Assembly (NCBI GenBank): GCA_010692645.1
Contig: JAAHGS010000018.1
Coordinates: 588-64,587 of the forward strand
From: Symploca sp. SIO2E9
GTDB lineage: Bacteria > Cyanobacteriota > Cyanobacteriia > Cyanobacteriales > Coleofasciculaceae
Direction of reading: 5' to 3'
Length of the DNA: 64,000 nucleotides
Shown here in pieces: positions 1 to 9,299 of this stretch (position 1 is the first letter of the stretch; each line of letters begins with the position of its first letter). The notes under the pieces were generated by a model, which was not told the origin of the DNA, searched no databases, and saw nothing but the letters and a program-made list of their open reading frames with translations. The position numbers were made by a program, and so were the translations under genes.

Positions 1-2
1 CT

Positions 3-470
3 GGGAAATATCAACATCATCTTCCCTGTAGTACTTATCCTCCTGAAAGAAATGGAGAGGTAATTAATAATTCGAGGTATCGGCATCCAGCAAATGACAA
101 AAAGCATCTTTTGTTGAGGAAGTATCCTACTATTCTAAAATTATGTAATGGTATTTTTACGGAAGATCAGGTATTTAAAATTACTTTTGAAAGAGTTAGC
201 GATAGGTTGCCAAACTGCTTTAAACAAGAATTATTTCTTGGAAATATTCTATTCTTAGGATACAGCTTGAACAACACAAAAACTAGAACAATTATTAAAC
301 TTTTTTGCTCGGGAAGACACAATGAATCGAATACTAAATGGTGGACTGTGCAGGAAAATTTTCCAGACGACGACGAGAATATATGGATACGTGAATATAA
401 AGCTCAACCTATTTCTATGTCTCCTGGAGATTTTATTTTAGAGCTTAATAAACACTTGAATAATAGTTAG
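3..470 (+). CDS. 3' part of an unrecognised gene (left-edge partial)
   Basis: The reading frame is open from the first bases of the window to the TAG at 468-470, so this is the C-terminal part of a longer protein. A TTG at 111 could serve as a start, but there is no ribosome binding site in front of it and the codons upstream (in-frame residues such as YRHPANDKKH) look like ordinary coding sequence, so I treat the gene as cut by the window edge. About 155 residues are visible. They contain no motif I recognise: there are scattered aromatic residues, a KWW triplet, an acidic DDDE stretch, and a hydrophilic end. Only 18 bases separate it from the STAND-WD40 gene on the same strand, so the two are probably co-transcribed. 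Its role may be as partner or effector of that NTPase, but this is inference from position only. Confidence 0.6.
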   Translation, partial: GKYQHHLPCSTYPPERNGEVINNSRYRHPANDKKHLLLRKYPTILKLCNGIFTEDQVFKITFERVSDRLPNCFKQELFLGNILFLGYSLNNTKTRTIIKLFCSGRHNESNTKWWTVQENFPDDDENIWIREYKAQPISMSPGDFILELNKHLNNS

Positions 471-488
471 AAAATTGGAGATATTACT

Positions 489-2696
489 ATGAAAATTGAA
501 GACTCTATTATCCCAAAAATGCCTTATAAAGGACTAGATTCATACGATGAAGAAGATGCAGATATTTTCTTTGGACGTGATGAGGAAGTACAGGAAATTC
601 TTGATTCTCTTCTTCCTAAGACCATATCAATAGTTTATGGTCCTACTGGGGTAGGTAAGTCTTCAATTCTTAAGGCAGGAGTTATCAAAGAACTTAATAT
701 TGACTCGCGTAAAAGAACGATTTCTATATATTTTGATAAATGGGAGGGTAATGTTTTAGAAAAATTGCTCTCTAAAATAAATACAAAGCTTATTAATAGA
801 TTCTTAGATCATGATCAAGACAATGCCATGTCTCTGTCTTCCTCACTGATTGAGGTGCTGAATTTCTGGGAAGGAGTACTTATAAAATCTAAAATCGATA
901 GTTATTTATGTTTGATTCTTGATCAGTTTAGTAATTATTTTAGAAGCCATAAAGAGGATAACATTAACACCGATAGAGCCTTTATTCAAGAATTTGCCAA
1001 TGCAGTGAAGTCGTGCCATAGTGGCAGAGTGAATTTCATAATTGCTATTACTAGCTCAGAGTACTTTAAAATCGTTCCTTTCCTGGAGGATATTCGCTCT
1101 AGTATAAACGTCATTGAAATTCCTATTAAGAATCTTGATCTAAAATCAGCGAGGGAAGCAATTGAGAAACCTGTTGATCAATATAATAACTTGGTTAGAA
1201 AATATCGACAAAATTTGCTAAAGGATAATTTGTCAGATGTTAAACCTGTACACATAGGAGATGGATTGGTCGAGAGGATATTAGGTGTTTTTCGCAATGG
1301 TAAAGATGATGGGAATCAGAGAGGAGTTGCTGCTCCTTATTTACAGATAATTATGACCACTCTTTGGCGCGAAGAGATGAGATCTGACTCAAGTTGTCTC
1401 ACCGTAAACACTTTTAGAGAAAAATTAAAGGGCAGACAAGGAGTGCTTAGCACATATCTTAACGATAGGATGGATTCATTAACTGTGCCTGAGCAAGATG
1501 ATGCAGAGAGGATTTTTCAATATCTAGTAACTCCTTCCCATGAAAAAAGGAGTTATTCTATCCGCGATTTAGCAGAATACACCAGAGTAGACAAAACAAA
1601 GCTTGACGAATTACTTTTAAAACTTACAGGTTGGAGTTATCGTATCTTGCGTCCTGTTAGGGCATCTGAAAAATATCAAGATGAAATACGATATGAAATA
1701 TTTTTGGAAATTCTCGCACCTGGGATTCACAACTGGTATCATCAACATTCTCAAAATCGGCAAAAAATTCAAGAATTGCCCTTAATTTCACGAGATCAAA
1801 GTAGGCATAAACAAGCAGAACTAGGTGCTTTATTAGCTCGACAAGCATATCTCTTCAGAAAGCAGGGGCATAACTTAGAACTGTCTCAAATTGATGAGGC
1901 ATTCCGTGAAGCATTAGTTGGTCATCAGTTTAGTACTGTCCTTGAGGGACATGAAAAAGAAGTGTCCTCTGTAGCCATTAGTCCAGATGGTAAGTGGTTG
2001 GCGTCTGGTAGCCACGATTGTACCGTCATACTCTGGAACTTAGAGAAATCGGTTAATAAATCGATTGGCAAGAAATTAAAAACTCTTAAAGAACATAAGT
2101 TTGGAGTTTTATCAGTAGCTTTCAGCCCAGATGGTAAATGGTTAGCTTCATCTGAAGACGATTACTCGTTGGATCTTAATCAAAAAAACAAGCCTACTAT
2201 CAAATTATGGGATTTAGAGCAGCTAAAGAATTCAGAGCAGTGCGATTACACCCCGAAAACTTTGACTGGGCATGAGGAAGCTATAAGAACAGTTACCTTT
2301 AGTCCTAATAGCCAGATAATTGCAAGTGGAAGTAAAGACAAGACAGTCAGGTTGTGGGATCTTAACGGTAATCTCCTTATTGAACCTCTTCAATTTGGAG
2401 GAAAGGTCAATGCAGTATCTTTCAGCCCAGATGGCAACAGGCTTGCAGCAGGAGGCGATGAGAAGGAGGCTAGATCAAGAGAAGATAAGAAGCTTAGGGT
2501 TGGAGATTTAATAAACCCCATACGCAGCCTATTGTCAAGGTTTGGCCTTACCAAGTTCCTGTTTTCCAAATTAGATCCTATAAAATTTTCATTTCTTAGC
2601 TCAAGTCGAGGATCAAATCAAGAAGTAAGTTGTGTCACTATTTGGGAATTGTATGATTCTAGCGAGTCTACAGAAATTGCTTCTAAACCTCGGTGA
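489..2696 (+). CDS. nSTAND-type NTPase with C-terminal WD40 repeats
   Basis: Cytoplasmic signal-transduction NTPase of 735 residues. Residues 12-35 carry the motif that opens many nSTAND1 proteins (PYKGLDSY, then FFGRDEE). Walker A is GPTGVGKS at 51-58, and Walker B is LCLILDQF at about 140-147, with the aspartate followed by Q-F as usual in this family. A winged-helix-like region follows to about residue 420. From about 485 there are WD40 repeats, each with a GH...SPDG...W(N/D)L pattern: three clear ones (about 487-520, 535-580, 590-625) and a degraded fourth near 632-655. A full seven-blade propeller is therefore not present. The last 80 residues are not WD-like until a final VTIWEL. STAND NTPases act as ligand-triggered switches in signalling, defence or cell death; the trigger here is unknown. 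The gene runs behind the partial gene to its left. Confidence 0.85.
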   Translation: MKIEDSIIPKMPYKGLDSYDEEDADIFFGRDEEVQEILDSLLPKTISIVYGPTGVGKSSILKAGVIKELNIDSRKRTISIYFDKWEGNVLEKLLSKINTKLINRFLDHDQDNAMSLSSSLIEVLNFWEGVLIKSKIDSYLCLILDQFSNYFRSHKEDNINTDRAFIQEFANAVKSCHSGRVNFIIAITSSEYFKIVPFLEDIRSSINVIEIPIKNLDLKSAREAIEKPVDQYNNLVRKYRQNLLKDNLSDVKPVHIGDGLVERILGVFRNGKDDGNQRGVAAPYLQIIMTTLWREEMRSDSSCLTVNTFREKLKGRQGVLSTYLNDRMDSLTVPEQDDAERIFQYLVTPSHEKRSYSIRDLAEYTRVDKTKLDELLLKLTGWSYRILRPVRASEKYQDEIRYEIFLEILAPGIHNWYHQHSQNRQKIQELPLISRDQSRHKQAELGALLARQAYLFRKQGHNLELSQIDEAFREALVGHQFSTVLEGHEKEVSSVAISPDGKWLASGSHDCTVILWNLEKSVNKSIGKKLKTLKEHKFGVLSVAFSPDGKWLASSEDDYSLDLNQKNKPTIKLWDLEQLKNSEQCDYTPKTLTGHEEAIRTVTFSPNSQIIASGSKDKTVRLWDLNGNLLIEPLQFGGKVNAVSFSPDGNRLAAGGDEKEARSREDKKLRVGDLINPIRSLLSRFGLTKFLFSKLDPIKFSFLSSSRGSNQEVSCVTIWELYDSSESTEIASKPR

Positions 2697-2734
2697 GGAT
2701 GCAGATCAAGCAATCGACAATCCTGACTGATATT

Positions 2735-4933
2735 TCAACAGATCAGCACAACTAGAGATCTATCCCTCACCACTAACACTTCACTCCCCCAGTAAAAGCG
2801 CTCCTCCTCAACAAACCGTGGTTCAGTCGTATCTATCACAACTCTCCATTTTTTCTCCTCTAACCCCCTAGGACAGCGAAACTCAACCTCTTCATCACTG
2901 GCATTGAAGCACAACAGAAACCTATCCTCAATTATGCTTTCCTCCTGACCCTTGGATGTATAGCCTCCCTCGCTGCTCAAAGCAAGACTGATTGCACTAA
3001 TATTGTCCTGCCACTGCCCCTCAGAAACCTCGCTGCCATCAGGATTAAACCAGCGAATATCCCCTCGATCCAAACCCTGTTCAACCCAATCACGCTGCCG
3101 AAACACCGGATGCTGACGCCGAAACTCAATCAGTTGGCGGGCAAAGTCTAACAGGGCTGCATTCTCCTCCGTTAAATCCCAATCAAACCAGGAAATCTGA
3201 TTATCCTGACAATAAGGATTGTTATTGCCCTGTTGCGATCGCCCCATCTCGTCTCCCCCCAACAACATGGGAACCCCTTGCGATAGCATCAAAGTCGTGA
3301 GGAAATTACGCTTCTGTCTTTCTCGTAACTGCAATACCTCTGGCTCATCAGTCTCCCCTTCTACACCACAATTCCAGGAGTAGTTGTGATTGCCTCCACT
3401 TTCCTCCTGGTTATCTTGATTGTGCTTCTGGTTATAACTAACTAAATCATTCAGCGTGAAGCCATCATGACAGGTAATGTGGTTGATACTGGCACGAGAA
3501 AGGCGACCCATGCTCTTGTACAAATCAGGACTGCCTGTAAAGCGGTTGGCAAACTCCTCGAGCGTGATGTCTTCACCCCGCCAGAAATCTCGCATCCTAT
3601 CTCGATACTTATCATTCCATTCCGACCACAACAGAGGAAAGTTTCCTACCTGATACCCCCCTTCTCCCGAATCCCAGGCTTCAGCAATCAGCTTCACTTG
3701 AGAGAGCACCGGGTCTTGATGAAGAATAGTAAAGAATGATTGCCAAGGATCAAATTCCCGGTCTAAAACCTTAACTGTACGCCGGTTAGAACCTCTCCAA
3801 ATTTCGACCTCGATTAACTCGCCCCTTGCTAGAGTTGCAGCCACATCAAACCGAAAACCATCCACATGCATCTGTTCTACCCAATAGCGCAGGCTATCCA
3901 TAATCAACTTCAGCACTTGCGGATGGAGCGTATTGAGGCAATTACCACAGCCAGTATAATTCCCAATATAGTAACGGGGATCCTCCTCAACCAATCGATA
4001 ATACACAGCATTATCGATGCCTCGAAACGAGAGCATCGGACCTAAGTGATCGCCTTCTCCTGTGTGGTTGTATACCACATCCAAAATTACCTCAATTCCA
4101 GCAGCATGGAGGCTTTTCACCATCTGCTTGAACTCTATAACCTGTTCTCCCAGAATGCCACTGGCGCTGTAGCCAGAATAGGGTGATCCATAACCTATGG
4201 GATCATAACCCCAGTAGTTGCGCAATCCTTTTCCAGCCAAATGTCGCGGATTGGCATGGAAGTGATGGACTGGGAGCAGTTCAACTGCCGTAATCCCAAG
4301 TGACTGGAGATGAGCGATCGCAGCAGGATGGGCAAGTCCAGCATAAGTGCCGCGCAGGTTTTCTGGAATGTCTGGGTGTAACTGGGTAAAGCCCTTAACG
4401 TGGGTTTCATAGATCACCGTGTCACACCAAGGCAGTTGCAGCAGGTGATCACCTTCCCAATGGAAGGACTCGTCGACAACAACCGCCTTAGGAATCAGAT
4501 GAGAATTGTCTGTCTCAGATTTGCTTAGGTCTCTTTCATCCTCTGGTGCATCCCACAGATAGCCGAATAGTTCTGGTGCATGGCTGACATCACCGGAGAT
4601 CGCCTTTGCATAGGGGTCAAGTAAGAGTTTGGACGGATTGAAGCGGTACCCCTGCTCAGGTTCGTAAACGCCATGAACCCGGAATCCATATTTCTGTCCT
4701 GGTTTAATTCCTGGTACATAACCATGCCAGACATAGTTCTCTACCTGTGTCAGAGGCAAACGTATCTCCTGCTCCCGTTCGTCGAACAAGCACAGTTCAA
4801 CACCCGTCGCGTTTTCTGAAAATAAAGCAAAGTTTGTCCCCTCACTATCCCAAGTGGCTCCGAGAGGATCAGGTTTTCCATGTCTGAGAAGCATATCCAT
4901 AAACAGAAAAATTTGAATAGGGTTTTGCTTCAT
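2735..4933 (-). CDS. glgX: Glycogen debranching enzyme (isoamylase type, GlgX)
   Basis: GH13 alpha-1,6-glucosidase that removes short branches during glycogen breakdown in the cytoplasm. The 732-residue length fits GlgX/TreX. An N-terminal CBM48-like domain (HGKPDPLGATW, then FALFSENATGVELCLFD) precedes the catalytic barrel. The conserved barrel segments are visible: DVVYNHTGEG, DGFRFDVAA with the nucleophile aspartate, LIAEAWD with the acid/base glutamate, and HITCHDGFTLNDLVSYNQKHN with the third carboxylate. The all-beta C-terminal domain is present. The first 11 to 13 codons are not typical of the family; methionines at 12 or 14, just before LLRHGKPDP, are likelier starts, although no start has a clear ribosome binding site. 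It converges with the STAND gene, leaving 38 bases between them. It stands alone, which is common for cyanobacterial glycogen genes. Confidence 0.95.
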   Translation of the reverse strand: MKQNPIQIFLFMDMLLRHGKPDPLGATWDSEGTNFALFSENATGVELCLFDEREQEIRLPLTQVENYVWHGYVPGIKPGQKYGFRVHGVYEPEQGYRFNPSKLLLDPYAKAISGDVSHAPELFGYLWDAPEDERDLSKSETDNSHLIPKAVVVDESFHWEGDHLLQLPWCDTVIYETHVKGFTQLHPDIPENLRGTYAGLAHPAAIAHLQSLGITAVELLPVHHFHANPRHLAGKGLRNYWGYDPIGYGSPYSGYSASGILGEQVIEFKQMVKSLHAAGIEVILDVVYNHTGEGDHLGPMLSFRGIDNAVYYRLVEEDPRYYIGNYTGCGNCLNTLHPQVLKLIMDSLRYWVEQMHVDGFRFDVAATLARGELIEVEIWRGSNRRTVKVLDREFDPWQSFFTILHQDPVLSQVKLIAEAWDSGEGGYQVGNFPLLWSEWNDKYRDRMRDFWRGEDITLEEFANRFTGSPDLYKSMGRLSRASINHITCHDGFTLNDLVSYNQKHNQDNQEESGGNHNYSWNCGVEGETDEPEVLQLRERQKRNFLTTLMLSQGVPMLLGGDEMGRSQQGNNNPYCQDNQISWFDWDLTEENAALLDFARQLIEFRRQHPVFRQRDWVEQGLDRGDIRWFNPDGSEVSEGQWQDNISAISLALSSEGGYTSKGQEESIIEDRFLLCFNASDEEVEFRCPRGLEEKKWRVVIDTTEPRFVEEERFYWGSEVLVVRDRSLVVLIC

Positions 4934-5128
4934 TGTGCATCGAAAGTTATCTGTTTTTGAAGATTTTAGAGTGGGTCAATTATAAAGTGAGGGTTGGTTG
5001 CGCTACTGGGTCAAAGCATAAACTGAAAGCAGGACACAGAAGCCCAAAAGCAGCGATCCTGTCAAGCACTCTGTGGTAGATTCATCTGGTGATATAGTTA
5101 GCATGGGCTCAGATCTACTCTGTTGTTA

Positions 5129-5527
5129 ATGCTGCAAGACCCAAGTTTCCGCCATCCCGTTGCAGTTTGCTTAGGGGCGATCGCAGGTGCTTTGTGTCGC
5201 TACTATTTAACATTGTGGTTTACTCAACGCTTCGGCACCACTTTTCCTTATAGCACCTTGATTATTAATCTCAGCGGCTGTTTTGCCATGGGCTTTTTTG
5301 TCACTTTTGCCTTAGAACGAGTGGCAACGATTCCTAGGGAAGTGACTTTGATGGTGACTACTGGCTTTTTGGGTGCCTACACAACTTTCTCAACTTATGG
5401 TTTAGAAACTTTTATTCTCAAGCATGCAGGTAATCTTACTGCCGCTATTGTGTACTGGGCAGGCAGTGCCACCCTTGGAGTCATCAGTGTTGAGTTGGGT
5501 GTCATTCTCGCTGGCTTAGGAAAATAG
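5129..5527 (+). CDS. crcB: Fluoride ion channel CrcB/Fluc
   Basis: Small inner-membrane protein of about 132 residues with four predicted membrane helices, of the Fluc family that exports toxic fluoride. Family signatures are all present: [12 protein letters not shown] near the N terminus, the [18 protein letters not shown] segment with the conserved Asn-x-x-Gly, and [15 protein letters not shown], which holds the phenylalanine and threonine residues that line the pore in characterised members. I chose the ATG at 5129 rather than the TTG two codons upstream. Fluc channels work as antiparallel dual-topology dimers. Only one crcB gene is seen here, so a homodimer is implied. I see no convincing fluoride riboswitch fold in the upstream 200 bases. 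Confidence 0.93.
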   Translation: MLQDPSFRHPVAVCLGAIAGALCRYYLTLWFTQRFGTTFPYSTLIINLSGCFAMGFFVTFALERVATIPREVTLMVTTGFLGAYTTFSTYGLETFILKHAGNLTAAIVYWAGSATLGVISVELGVILAGLGK

Positions 5528-5598
5528 GATTGGATGAACCTCACAACCCTTTAGACTGAATGCAACACTTAACCTAAAACTCACAAGGAGGGCTTGCC

Positions 5599-7023
5599 TT
5601 GACTGAAAACAAAATTCCCCTCCAGACAATCTCACGCAGTGAATTACGGCAGTTGGTTCGTACCCAGCTGCAGATGTTGCTTGAGCAAAACAACCTAGAA
5701 GGGGCGAAAGCGCTACTGGTGCCAGTACAGCCAGTAGATATAGCTGAAGCAATTGAAGGGCTACCAGAAGCTATGCAGGTGATTGCTTTCCGCTTACTTT
5801 CCAAAGCCGAGGCAATTGAAGTTTATGAGTATTTAGACTCCAGTGTCCAACAATCGCTAATTGAGGAGTTCAAGCGCCAAGAGGTTATTGATATCGTAGA
5901 CAAGATGTCGCCTGATGACAGGGTACGTCTATTCGATGAATTACCAGCAAAAGTAGTCCGGCGTTTACTTGAACAACTTAGCCCCAAAGAGCGCCAAGCT
6001 ACAGCCCAATTATTGGGTTACGAACCGGATACAGCTGGGCGAATCATGACGCCCGAATATATCTCCCTCAAAGAAACTGTGACTATTGGCGAAACCCTAG
6101 AACGGATTCGTTCTTTAGCCAAAGCTACGGAGATGATTTATTACCTCTATGTTACTGATGCCGCTAGACGCCTAACTGGGATTGTATCCTTGCGTGATTT
6201 GGTTATTTCCTCCCCCGAGAGAACCTTGGGGGAAATTATGACTCGCGATGTCGTTTATGTACACACAGGAACAGATCAAGAGGAAGTAGCAAGGTTAATC
6301 CAACGTTACGACTTTTTGGCGGTGCCGATTGTTGACAGGGAGCAACGTTTAGTTGGTATTGTGACAGTTGATGATGTGATTGACATCTTGGAGGAGGAAA
6401 CCACAGAGGATATTTATGCCTTGGGCGGTGGTGTGCAGTCTGGAGGGGACAATTATTTTCAAACAGATTTATTAACAGTTGCTCGCAAAAGGGTTGTCTG
6501 GCTATTCGTGCTGTTATTAACAAATAGTGTTACTGCCACAATTATTAGCTCTCAAGAGGTACTCTTGCAGCGAGTTGTGGCTCTAGCAGCCTTTATCCCT
6601 TTACTCACTGGTACCGGTGGTAATGTTGGCGCTCAGTCTTCTACAGTAGTGATTCGCGGCTTAAATACTGATGAACTTAAGGATTTAGGCGTAGGTCAAG
6701 TAGTCTTTAGAGAAGCTAGGGCAGGAGCGCTTCTAGGAACGATTCTGGGAGTAGTAGCAACTTTATGGGCTTACATCTTGGTACAGGATGGGAATTTTCT
6801 TGCACCTTTCTCAATGTATAGCTTTTTCATCGCCCTCTCAGTAGGATTAAGTTTAATTGCGATCGCGATTTTGGCATCTATTGCCGGTTCAGCACTACCT
6901 TTTCTGTTTCGCTCTATTGGTTTTGATCCTGCCCTCATGTCAGCACCTTTTATCACTACTGCAGTAGATGTCCTAGGTGTGCTGATCTATTTCAACATTG
7001 CTAGAGTTATTTTGAAGCTTTAA
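5599..7023 (+). CDS. mgtE: Magnesium transporter MgtE
   Basis: Magnesium channel/transporter of 474 residues, normal for MgtE. The order is an N-terminal superhelical domain (about 30-140, with DIAEAIEGLP and the LLEQLSPKERQ segment), two CBS domains (about 145-265, with RIMTPEYISL and EIMTRDVVYV marking each start), a connecting helix rich in acidic residues (DILEEETTEDI), and five membrane helices from about 300 to the end. The PLLTGTGGNVGAQSS segment is the conserved pore region. In characterised MgtE, magnesium binding between the CBS and N domains closes the channel. The start is a TTG; it is supported by an AAGGAGGG ribosome binding site at 5585-5592, six bases upstream, one of the best such sites in the window. 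Confidence 0.95.
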   Translation: MTENKIPLQTISRSELRQLVRTQLQMLLEQNNLEGAKALLVPVQPVDIAEAIEGLPEAMQVIAFRLLSKAEAIEVYEYLDSSVQQSLIEEFKRQEVIDIVDKMSPDDRVRLFDELPAKVVRRLLEQLSPKERQATAQLLGYEPDTAGRIMTPEYISLKETVTIGETLERIRSLAKATEMIYYLYVTDAARRLTGIVSLRDLVISSPERTLGEIMTRDVVYVHTGTDQEEVARLIQRYDFLAVPIVDREQRLVGIVTVDDVIDILEEETTEDIYALGGGVQSGGDNYFQTDLLTVARKRVVWLFVLLLTNSVTATIISSQEVLLQRVVALAAFIPLLTGTGGNVGAQSSTVVIRGLNTDELKDLGVGQVVFREARAGALLGTILGVVATLWAYILVQDGNFLAPFSMYSFFIALSVGLSLIAIAILASIAGSALPFLFRSIGFDPALMSAPFITTAVDVLGVLIYFNIARVILKL

Positions 7024-7045
7024 TTGAAGGAGAAGATGTTTTGGG

Positions 7046-7148
7046 TATAGCAGTTCGCTCTCGGTTATGTGCAATACAAATGTTCTAAGCCATTGATAAT
7101 CAAGCATCGATTTGTGATTTGTAAATACACCAGCGCGTAGCGCTATAG
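7046..7148 (+). repeat. Dispersed ~100-bp repeat, copy 1
   Basis: This segment opens with TATAGC and ends with GCTATAG. It matches 27468-27569 along its whole length, including a long near-identical core around ATACAAATGTTCTAAG and TTTGTGATTTGTAAATACAC. It begins 22 bases after the mgtE stop codon and is non-coding. The short inverted ends suggest a MITE-like element, but no target duplication is obvious. Confidence 0.8.
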
Positions 7149-7151
7149 ATG

Positions 7152-8330
7152 TCAACTACCATGCTGCCAGTATTGATAGATCGTATAGGCAAGCGTAACC
7201 ACGCCAGTCACAATTGCTGATTCCTCAACGTCAAATTGCGGGTGATGTAGTGGGTAATTGAGTTTATCCTTGAACCCGACGCCGAGGCGAAACATGGTAC
7301 CGGGAGTATTTTCTAAATATACAGAGAAATCTTCAGCTCCTAGAGATGGTTCCTGTAAAATTTGAATGCGCTCATTACCCCAGGCTTGTTTAGCTGACTC
7401 CTCTAATAACTGAGTCAGCGCTAAATCATTTTGTACTGAAGGCACTCCCCTCCGGTAATTCATTTCATAGCTAGCACCGTAAGTGTTGCAAACATGCGAC
7501 ACAATCTTTTCAATCCATTCTGGTAGACTAGCATGAGTTTCTGGGTGAAGCGTACGCACAGTCCCAGTCATTCGCACTTGGTCTGCAATTACATTCGGAG
7601 CACGACCGCCACTAATTTGCCCAATTGTCAATACAATTGGTCGTAAAGGATTATGAGTGCGGCTAATTGCCTGCTGTAGGGTTGTAATGACTTGAGAAGC
7701 AATCCAAATGGCATCTATCGCCTCATGGGGACGAGCTCCATGACCAGATTCTCCGATGATAATTATTTCCAAATCATCTGCTGCCGCCGTCAGCGCGCCA
7801 TAGCGGATGCCCACTGAACCTGCTCTAATGGAGGGGAAAACATGAACCCCAAAGACCGCAGTGACATCATTCATTGCCCCAGCTTGCACCATCCAACTGG
7901 CACCTTCGGCAATCTCCTCTGCTGGTTGGAATAAAAAGCGTACATTTCCAGGCAATGCTTCCCCCAACTGAGATAGTACCATAGCAGTGCCTAGACCCAA
8001 GGTGGAGTGAACGTCGTGACCACAAGCGTGCATTACTCCAGGATGGCGGGAGGCAAATTCAAGATTGGTAAGTTCGCTGATTGGTAGGGCGTCCATATCA
8101 GTGCGTAGTGCCACTAACCGTTCGTCTGTGCCGCCAACTAGTTCTCCAATGACGCCAGTTTTACCTACAGCTTCTTGTACAATAAGACCGCAGGAGGAGA
8201 GTACCCCAGCAATGTAGGCGGCTGTTTGGCATTCTTGACCACTCAATTCTGGGTGAGAGTGAATGTGACGTCGAATTTCAATTAAGCGTGGCGCTAGTGC
8301 TTGGGCTAAATCTTTAATTTTTGTAAGCAT
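7152..8330 (-). CDS. M20-family amidohydrolase (hippurate/N-acyl-amino-acid hydrolase type)
   Basis: Metal-dependent amidohydrolase of peptidase family M20D, about 392 residues from the chosen start. Motifs: HSHPELSGQE near the N terminus, LRTDMDALP with the metal-bridging aspartate region, HACGHDVHST with the metal-binding cysteine and histidine, FQPAEE with the catalytic glutamate pair, and GAEDFSVYL near the C terminus. These enzymes cleave N-acyl or N-carbamoyl amino acids, or auxin-type conjugates; the exact substrate cannot be read from sequence. A longer reading starting at 8375 exists, but its first codons run through a heptamer repeat (CCTTCTGCCTTCTGC), so I prefer the methionine at 8330, which begins MLTKIKDLA. 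The gene lies 104 bases from the 5-FTHF cyclo-ligase gene on the same strand, so a short transcription unit is possible. Confidence 0.88.
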   Translation of the reverse strand: MLTKIKDLAQALAPRLIEIRRHIHSHPELSGQECQTAAYIAGVLSSCGLIVQEAVGKTGVIGELVGGTDERLVALRTDMDALPISELTNLEFASRHPGVMHACGHDVHSTLGLGTAMVLSQLGEALPGNVRFLFQPAEEIAEGASWMVQAGAMNDVTAVFGVHVFPSIRAGSVGIRYGALTAAADDLEIIIIGESGHGARPHEAIDAIWIASQVITTLQQAISRTHNPLRPIVLTIGQISGGRAPNVIADQVRMTGTVRTLHPETHASLPEWIEKIVSHVCNTYGASYEMNYRRGVPSVQNDLALTQLLEESAKQAWGNERIQILQEPSLGAEDFSVYLENTPGTMFRLGVGFKDKLNYPLHHPQFDVEESAIVTGVVTLAYTIYQYWQHGS

Positions 8331-8434
8331 AGACTGATTATCAGTGCCTTCTGCCTTCTGCGTTTTCTTTTCCAAGATACAACTTAAATGGGCGACAACT
8401 TAGTTGATTCTATAGAATTGAAAGCATCTGAATT

Positions 8435-9034
8435 CTATTCGTGGGAAAGGTGCTGCTGCCTTGGAATCTCCTGCTTTCCAAGTACAGCGAGGTTGAATCG
8501 GGCCTCTGTACAAACAGCGTGCAAAGATTTATCCCAATCATCAATGGGTAGTTGGGAAAGATAGGCTTGTTCAAAAATAATCCCAATTGTCGGTTTAGAC
8601 TCCCACTCAGATGAACTAAGCATACGGTCGTAGAAACCCCCACCGTAGCCAAGTCTATATCCGCGCTGGTCACAAGCAACAGCAGGTACAATAATTAAGT
8701 CTACTTCAGATGGCTTTATAGTGGGAGCATCTGGATAGGGTTCAAAAATGCCATATTTTCCTTTTTGCAGGGCTTCACCAGGCTTCCAGCTATGCCAACA
8801 CAGGGATTTGTCAATGCAGCGAGGAAATCCCCATCGGCGTTCAGTATCGGCAAACATAGTGCTTAAATCTGGTTCTTTTCTAAAGCTAAAATAGGCAAGA
8901 ACAGTCTGCGCTTGAGTAAATAGAGGTGAGGAGCGCAAGTGCTTGGTAAGGCACTCACTCTTGTAGTGCCAATGTTCAGATGACATTGACTGGCGTTGTT
9001 TGAGTAGTAATCGCCTTAACTCTGATTTACTCAT
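8435..9034 (-). CDS. 5-formyltetrahydrofolate cyclo-ligase
   Basis: Cytoplasmic folate enzyme (MTHFS/YgfA family) that converts 5-formyl-THF to 5,10-methenyl-THF using ATP. About 199 residues, the usual size. Diagnostic segments: SKSELRRLLLKQRQ at the start, YFSFRKEPDLS in the substrate-binding part, GKYGIFEP, DLIIVPAVACDQRGYRLGYGGGFYDR with the glycine-rich ATP site, and a degenerate PIDDWDKSLHAVCTE at the end (the family usually has P..DWD...D.I.TE). A TTG two codons upstream is possible, but the ATG at 9034 is the simpler start. It lies upstream of the M20 amidohydrolase on the same strand. Confidence 0.93.
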   Translation of the reverse strand: MSKSELRRLLLKQRQSMSSEHWHYKSECLTKHLRSSPLFTQAQTVLAYFSFRKEPDLSTMFADTERRWGFPRCIDKSLCWHSWKPGEALQKGKYGIFEPYPDAPTIKPSEVDLIIVPAVACDQRGYRLGYGGGFYDRMLSSSEWESKPTIGIIFEQAYLSQLPIDDWDKSLHAVCTEARFNLAVLGKQEIPRQQHLSHE

Positions 9035-9207
9035 TCCCAAGTAATCTCGATTACCTAAAGGTTTGCTACAAATACTTTTTAAGTAATGAATTTCAAATAA
9101 TTAGGACTTACCCACTCAGACATTTCAAAAGGCTGTAATCCTCTGTTAATAAATTCCCTGTTAGCCAGACGCTAAAACATTCATTTTTAGTTTCGCGGCT
9201 GAAGTCC

Positions 9208-9263
9208 TAGTAATAAGTAATAAATACACCTCTTGTTACTTATTACTTATTACTTATTACTTA
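9208..9263. repeat. Heptamer tandem repeat (TTACTTA) with inverted partner
   Basis: Four tandem copies of TTACTTA occupy 9236-9263. The preceding 9208-9225 (TAGTAATAAGTAATAAAT) is complementary to them, so the stretch can fold into an AT-rich hairpin. Short tandem heptamers between genes are typical of filamentous cyanobacteria. It lies about 35 bases past the stop codon of the fucose synthase gene. Confidence 0.75.
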
Positions 9264-9299
9264 TAGAAATTCCTCCCTCTTACCTGTTGAAAAATAACT

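Noticed and set aside
5040-5128. Fluoride riboswitch upstream of crcB
   Set aside because: I could not find the conserved pseudoknot sequence pattern; a covariance-model search would settle it.
9097-9215. Possible third MITE (TAGGACTT ... AAGTCCTA)
   Set aside because: Only eight or nine terminal bases pair, too few to separate from chance.
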